Positions 1-6,700 of a stretch of DNA of 10,630 bases are shown piece after piece. Both the position numbers and the translations under genes were made by a program. How positions within the stretch are numbered: the first letter of the stretch is position 1; each line of letters begins with the position of its first letter. The notes under the pieces were generated by a model. That model ran no database searches and had not been told where the DNA came from. It saw nothing but the letters and a program-made list of their open reading frames with translations. Origin of the DNA: Saccoglossus kowalevskii (taxonomy: Eukaryota > Hemichordata > Enteropneusta > Harrimaniidae); NCBI RefSeq assembly GCF_000003605.2, contig NW_003156233.1, forward strand, positions 842,050 through 852,679. Direction: 5' to 3'.

Positions 1-180
1 TTTATTTCACACAATGCCGATGTAGCTAGCACTCGCAAGTACATACAAATCGCCACTAGCAACTGCTATTTTTAGCGCTAGCAACTGCCATTTTCGAGCG
101 CTCGCAACTGACACTTTCGAGCGCTCGCAACTGACACATTTTGCTACTTGCTACTCGCAACTCACCACTCGCAACTGGCG
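1..180. repeat. Degenerate 23-bp tandem array (CGCAACTG core)
   Basis: A CGCAACTG or AGCAACTG core recurs. The clearest units are 75-97 and 98-120, each 23 bp beginning GCGCT, with a third from 121 and a diverged one from about 52. Looser copies continue to about 180 (CTCGCAACT at 152 and 168). GAGCGCTCG across the 97-98 and 120-121 junctions contains the palindrome GAGCGCTC. The array may extend left of the window. Confidence 0.75.
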
Positions 181-196
181 TATTTATGCAACCTTA

Positions 197-327
197 CATA
201 CCTCTTTTTTTCTATATTTTTTAATTCAACTCTCCAAAAATCAGTGAAAATATAAATTCCATACAAAACACCCAAAAAGTTTTTTCATCGAAAATTAATT
301 CCAGCTAAAATAAAGTATTTCACAGTA
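197..327 (-). mobile_element. Truncated MITE, inverted copy of the 3490-3683 element
   Basis: This stretch matches the reverse complement of the left two thirds of the element at 3490-3683. Shared blocks include CCAAAAATCAGTGAAAATA, GAAAATTAATTCCAGC and AAAATAAAGTATTTCACAGTA, in the same order with a few indels. The terminal TACTGTG end is at 327. The other end is missing and gives way to the tandem array ending near 180. Confidence 0.75.
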
Positions 328-500
328 ATTTAACTCAAAAAATTCTAAGTTACCAACATTATTTCTGTAATAAAGTTTAAGTAATTAAGCCATGATACAA
401 TGTAACAACATGCAATAAACCACTATAATATATGGTACTTTTAAATCTCGCACTTACCCCAAGGAAAAGTCATTCACCGTCACAGGTCACAGGTTCATTC

Positions 501-508
501 TATAAATA
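501..508 (+). promoter_or_regulatory. Candidate TATA box (TATAAATA)
   Basis: A canonical TATAAATA lies about 200 bp upstream of the candidate start exon, which would place transcription initiation near 530. Just upstream, AGGTCA and AGGTTC half-sites at 484-496 are separated by one base, resembling a DR1 nuclear-receptor site. Just downstream, TGAGTCAGCA at 543-552 resembles an AP-1/Maf site. Such short motifs arise by chance in AT-rich DNA, so the promoter is inferred mainly from position. Confidence 0.35.
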
Positions 509-643
509 CCTGTAATCACCTGAAGCTAGTGTCTTCGCTGAGTGAGTCAGCAATTGCAGTTGTGGAACACTTTCCGTTCTGTGGTTTGTTTATGGTGTGT
601 GTTGATGCCCCACTATGTATATATCTGACCTTCATAACATATA

Positions 644-668
644 ATGCAGAAAGCAATTCTTTCTGCAT
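644..668. other. Perfect 10-bp hairpin upstream of candidate start exon
   Basis: ATGCAGAAAG (644-653) and CTTTCTGCAT (659-668) are exact reverse complements around the loop CAATT. It lies 37 bp before the candidate start exon, either in its 5' untranslated region or at the end of a preceding intron. Function unknown. Confidence 0.6.
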
Positions 669-704
669 AGAAAGTTTGTGACCTTGTTTAATCTCTTTTC
701 ACAG

Positions 705-759
705 AATGTGGCATGCTGGTAAAAGTAAAGGTGTTGAATACAAGTCTTTGTCGGTCAGG
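705..759 (+). CDS. TTLL15: Candidate start exon: N-terminal 18 residues
   Basis: An ATG at 706 opens 18 codons (MWHAGKSKGVEYKSLSVR) that run exactly to a strong donor, AGG|GTGAGT, at 760. The exit phase is 0. The next acceptor at 2571 enters in phase 0 and adds seven open codons (KYSHTTS) before the Met at 2593, so the join is in frame. A good acceptor-like stretch (TCTTTTCACAG, ending 704) precedes the ATG. This could be a second exon following a non-coding first exon, or the exon could simply start near 530, in which case A at -3 gives a good Kozak context. The alternative is that translation starts at 2593. The residues match nothing I recognise, so support is splice-site and phase evidence only. 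Confidence 0.5.
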
Positions 760-3700
760 GTGAGTCTTATTACGACTTACTTAGGACTTTAATGGCTCTA
801 TTTACATCCTCATTTCATATATTTTATATGTAGACACCTTGGGTAGACCACTCTCCGTGGTATATGTTAGACATTATGTGGACTTATTTGTCAGCCTTTT
901 TTAATTTTTTTTTTAAAATATGTTCTGGAAATATTAACTCAATATCGGTACAATACTTCAGATTTTAATCTGATTTCTGTTTACATGCACTTGGGTATAC
1001 ATCAACGTAAACATATTATAGATCTCACGAATCAATTGAAGTTAAATATTATATCATTCTGTTTGTTGATTACTGTACTTACCAGTATTCTTATTCGTTT
1101 TTAATCTTCTAGCTTTAGACTATTTTTACTAAATGTTAATCACTATGAAAAGACACTAAATTGATTACCACTACATGTAGTTTACAATATAATTTACCTA
1201 TTCACATAGAGTGATTTCGTTCAGTGATCCCTGCTGTGTGTATGCTTATTATTATAACTTTACTTCCTCTATGCTACATTGCACAAAGTGAAAGAATTAG
1301 TGTTCGTAACTATTCATCTAGATTATTGTTTACTGCTTCATATTTTATTTCTTCATAATATTTATTTATTTCACCACAACTGTAGAAATGGCCCCCAAGT
1401 TTCACATGTACCGGTAAATTTACAATAAAACTTGTCTCACTGGAAAATCTGTGAATTTAAAATCAAGTGAAAATAAATACTTCTACCATACTTTTGTAAA
1501 ATACTGTAAAATCACTTTGTTTTCAGGAGAAAATCTTTTATGAATTTCCACAGCTGTGTGAACATTTCATTGGAACATTTCATTGGAACATTTCATTGGA
1601 ACATTTCATTGGAACATTTCATTGGAACATTTCATTGGAATCTTTAAGACAATTAACAATGACTGTTACAACATGCCATCCTCACAAATTTAAAAACTAA
1701 AAACTAATCATCGGATTAATTATTTAAATCTGTAATAGCAGATTATTAAGTGTAATTTCCATTTCTTCTGAGCATTTGCTCGCCAACGGTGCCAAAAGTC
1801 TAATTGAATTGCTGATGAAGGCCAGATTCTGAAAATATATTTAACGACCACCTCTCATGTGAGAATATAAACTTTGTCACATTGCATTATTAAAATTTTG
1901 ATAAGGTGTAGTGTATATGATCAGTTGATGATTTTCATCCATTCAGAACAACGCATTAGAGAGAGATGTAGTTAGCAACAGTCTGCGCTGCTGTGCATCT
2001 CAAAAAGTATTGCTTGTTGCCAGTTTCAATACCATTGTGTTCATTTCTATAGCAACATGAATTGAAGCTATACAGACATATGATTGCTATCGTCGTGGCA
2101 ATGAGTTGAGTTTTCACCTAAGAAAAGACCCTCAAGGTATCTTTCATTTAATCAAACTGTCATAGAAAAGATAGTAGATGCAAATTAACAAATGTAATAT
2201 AAACACAATGCCTCTAAATACTGCCCATAATGTATGGAGTAACATTTGTATTGAACACAATTAATTAATTTATGATTAACTTTTGACTCGTAGCATTAAA
2301 GGAATAATTATCTCTAACCTAGGGAGGCCTAAAATTATATAGTTATAGTTATTGAAGTAGTTCTTATCAAGCATTCATAGTGAAAATCCATCATGAGTCT
2401 GTCTGCTGGTTGACTGCTTAATACGTAATAACATCTCTGGTACATCGTGTCAACGTTCCCTCGCTTGACTGATATTTTGATTGATTTATGGTGGTATACA
2501 ACAACAAATGTAGTTTATAACCAAGATTGTTATCCATCCTTGAATTCAATATTCATTTTTTTTTTTTGCAGAAATACTCACATACTACAAGCATGCATCA
2601 TCCTCGAAAGTCCGATCGTTGGCGAGTAAAAGGACCGCTACTGTCATCAAACCGTGTGTTTTTGATAACACTGGTGGTGTTGGTGGTTGGTCTATCGTTG
2701 ACCGCTTTGAACGTTTATGAGTTACGTAATATGCAAAATAATCACATGATTTCTTATCATGGGTATTTACCGAATGCTGAGGCACAGAATGCAAGATTGG
2801 CCACCAACAGGCCGATATTGTGGCTCTACGCAAAAAGGGTGAGTACTGTACTGTAAAAATAATGTTATTATGCTGAAAAAATGTAGATTTATTTCTGCTG
2901 TTGAGCGGTTAAAAACAAAATGGTATGGCAAGTGCGTTATTATTTTTTTGCCAATTATTCTTTCATTTTTACAACATCTTCAAGTCGTTAATAGCCACAT
3001 TTGAACTGTGCGTAGAAAAAACATATCATTTTTTGTTTGACCTAACATAATAGAATCGTTGTTTCACATTGATGTTTTATTGAGAGCAATACAAATACAT
3101 CCTATTTATTTAGCTCCTCCAGGTAAAAGCATTGATTATTCATTAATTTGTTGATTTCACTGATAAAAAAAAACTGGAAATGTATTTCTAGCCAAAGAAA
3201 ATGTAAAAGTATGCAAATAGCTTTGATGACAAACCTCAAATTAATAATTATTCAAACCCATGAAATGTTACGCTTTGGTTCAATTTTTGAATGCACTTAG
3301 TTCTTTATGTCTGTTCGCACCGTTTTCATTCATATCACTTGAATGAAAACGAATCTTACTTTCATCTAAATAATTTGTTTTCAATATTGTGCAGAAGTCT
3401 ACGACTCTGTTTCACATTTATCTGGTGTAAAAAGTTAATTTATCTCCACATGATATCATATTGTCTTGTTATTTCTTGTACCATGTAAATACTGTGGAAT
3501 ACTTTATTTTCGCTGGAATTAATTTTCGCTGAAAAGGATTTTTGGGCGTTTTGTATTTTCACTGATTTTTGATGAGTTTAATGTGAAATATAGGAAAAAA
3601 AGTATATTCGCTGGATTTTATTTTCACGAGATCATCCCTTCAGCGAAAATAAATTCCAAGCGAAAATAAAGTATTCTACAATATAACGCAATTATTTATG

Positions 3701-6700
3701 TATACTCCCATGGGAGCGGTAAATCCTAACATGTAATTCGCTAGCTGCATAAAACTCAGTAAAAAAAATCATTTTTGCTCAGATAACTGGATGATTACAG
3801 TTCATCAAAATTATTTGCATGGATTAAAAAATAAAACCATGATTTATTAAAATATTGGGTGATACTACAGTTTTCAATTTACCGGTCATAGCTTTACTCA
3901 TTTTAATAGAAGAGATCAAGTGTTACTTCTAAAGAATAGTGAATCATCGTCAGTAGATAAGTAGAATGTAACAAATATGCTGCATTTCCAACACAATATC
4001 CATCGTTAAAAACCTCCTTATATCTTCTTTTTGGCTAATTAACTCTGTAATGCTGATCTGATGGATTGACACTGCCTTGCATAAGAAGTGATTTGATTGA
4101 CTTTTAATTATAGGGTTGTACGTCAGTTAGCTGACTTAGTATTGCTTACCATATATAAATAATTGCTTGTACGATGACGACGCTGACAGGTGAATTATAT
4201 CGTATCTAGGGTAACTGTTAATTGATCTCCAATATGGCTTTGTTTGGGATCTTGAATATGTGTTCACGAACTGCATTTTTAGCCTTTAAAAGGTGTGAAA
4301 TGGATGCATGGGATAAACAAGATATCAAATACATAATTCTACAATATCAAATTTATTAAATTCATTCAATAAAATATCCTCTATATATCAACTTGTGAGC
4401 AGCCATATTATATCTTTGTATGAAAGTCCCAAAGAAATCAACAGTAGATGCATTGTACGTGTTACTATACAACTAAAACAAGCTGATATAGACACGACAC
4501 TCTCTGAATTTTAATCTGACATCTATGAGCCAATTATAACATCATGAATGAGTGATTGACTACATTCTGGTTTCCATGGTAACTAATGAATAATTCATGG
4601 TTATCCAACTTAAATTATCTGAAAGTGATTGTTGCTCGTCTTTTCGTTTTGAATATTTAGTTTTTTAATAAGAGTGTTGAAAAAATAATTGTAAACTTAC
4701 GGTAATAGTTTAGAAGCTAATAAAAAAAACAGGCCTGTGTGTGATTATACTCCCCCAGTTCCCTGTATCTTGGTGTTATTCAACATTTTTAAAATGAATT
4801 CTAAGCGATATTTTGGAATTGTTGATTGCCATGCATTGGTGGTTTTATTGAAAAGTTCTTCAGACTTCTATTTTGAGCGTCAACGTCCATAGGCTAATTA
4901 CACCTAAATCAATAGATGATTTTGTCATAATGTATTCATCAAGAGGTATATGGTAATTCTATTGTCTGAATGTGAAATGTATTTGTAATTCAAACAATAT
5001 AAAAGTTGCTGATATAATGGATGTAATATTATAAAATGTCTTTTTTTTTGACAATTTTATTATTTTTGCTGATGCCTCAAAGCATTAAATAAAACCAAGT
5101 TACTTTTAACTCCCAAGGCAACTTTTGTCACGGTTCACAAAATAGATAAACCTACTTAATAATTTCCATGTGACATAACGCTGTGGTGATATTGAGTTTT
5201 TGATCTGTTCTTTCTTGCGTCACACAGTAGTGTATTACAAGGTATGCATATGATAAAGCTCTGTTCCATCCTCGGCTGTGAGTACGGTAGTTTGTATTTT
5301 TATATAGCATGTAACGATCATGATGTAGGTTAGGATCAACCAGAAGACAGAAAACAATAATAGAGTCTTGCACATGTCTTCAAATGTCGCCTGCAATATG
5401 TTTAACACTCATGAATACTTTCTAAGCTTTCTTCAATTTCTTACAGCCTGAAAGCGGCTATCTAAATCATGTTATCGCAGTGTTTGAAAGACTTGGATTT
5501 TTACGGGGTGGCCCTGAATCTGAATGGGATGTAATATGGGCCCATGATTACCCATTTGTTGAACTATCTAAACATCTTATGAACATGTTGCCCCATCAAA
5601 GAGTAAGTAATCTTTCATTTGTGTATTGTATTTCCTCTATGAGAAGCACATCTCCAATAGAGCTATGGTATACATGTACCATATTTGCTCTATTAATGGG
5701 ACATCTAAAGAGGTGCATGTACCATGTTTTCTCTATTAGAAACACATCTCCAATAAAGGTACAAATACCATACCTCCTAGGTCATAAAGGTCATGTATAA
5801 TAATTTTATTTTATTTTTGAGGTTCTGGTATCATTTTCATATCGTAGTTTTCAACCACTCAGTTTTTCACGAAGAAGAGTTGAAATTGTTACGTTACGAA
5901 GAAACTGGATCAAAATGTTGACACACATACAGAAAATAGACTTTATAATAACACTCACTCAAGAACCCCTTCGAAAAATTATGCAAATGAAAATTATGCA
6001 AATGAAAATCTTCATTTTTATCTTTGTTGTCGAATGTCCTTTGACCTAATAGGTCAAGTCTATTGGTAACCAATCAGAATACTGTGTGTACTGATGCATT
6101 TCTCTGAGAATTTCTAAATATTGATGAAGTGAATTTTTTTTTTTTAAACTGGTGATTTGCAGTGAATTGACAGTTAACTTGGGGTGTTTCAGAAATTCAA
6201 AGTGAATAAAGTTTTATTTTAGTTTGACATGGACAGCACAGATGTCAGTCCTTGTACTTTTCAGATCAACCATATACCAGGCATTGGATTCATCACCAAC
6301 AAGGTATATCTTGCTACATCCAACCTCAAGTACATCCCCAAAGCGTTTGAAATGCCAGAACAGAAGGAGTTATTTTTAAAACAGGTAACTATTGCAGAAA
6401 ATTTCTGTGAATCATGTGGAAAAAGCATAAATTGGTTTGAAATGATTGAGAATTGAAAATGTGGATTAAGTTTTTGCTTCTTTGTGATTTTTTTTTTCTG
6501 TGACTAATAATATTTGTGTTTGGATTTTGAGATGTGTACTATTTAGAAGATTACTTCAGCACATTGACAACTGTATTGTTGTATGCTCCCTGTAATGTAT
6601 GGGTTAAGATTTGTGTGGCTGTCAATTGTCAATGTGTCACCTGATGCGTTTAACCCTTTGAATTCCATTATTTTTCTTGCAAAAATTTTAACGCAACATT

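Larger units (their letters stand above)
760..2571 (+). other. Candidate intron 1
   Basis: This is non-coding AT-rich sequence between the candidate start exon (donor GTGAGT at 760) and the anchor exon (T-rich tract and GCAG ending 2571). It holds the 13-bp minisatellite at 1561-1638 and a possible MITE relic at about 1440-1488. I see no other gene or RNA in it. If the start exon is wrong, this is simply upstream sequence. Confidence 0.5.
5603..6264 (+). other. Intron 3
   Basis: GTAAGT at 5603 to TACTTTTCAG ending 6264, 662 bp, phase 0. It holds an imperfect tandem repeat (5631-5760) and a cluster of short palindromic and octamer motifs (5981-6074). Open codons continue past the donor to 5800, but they are out of context for the TTL domain. 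Confidence 0.88.

Noticed and set aside
3291-3488. 65-codon plus-strand open frame in intron 2
   Set aside because: Rich in Leu, Phe, His and Tyr as expected from AT-rich noise, with no acceptor in the TTLL frame and no recognisable motif.
5152-5373. 73-codon minus-strand open frame in intron 2
   Set aside because: No domain, splice context or family resemblance; length is within chance for intron sequence.
6193-6264. Longer exon 4 using the CAG at 6190-6192
   Set aside because: In-frame stop before INHIPG, and it would break the conserved R-INHIPG motif across the junction.
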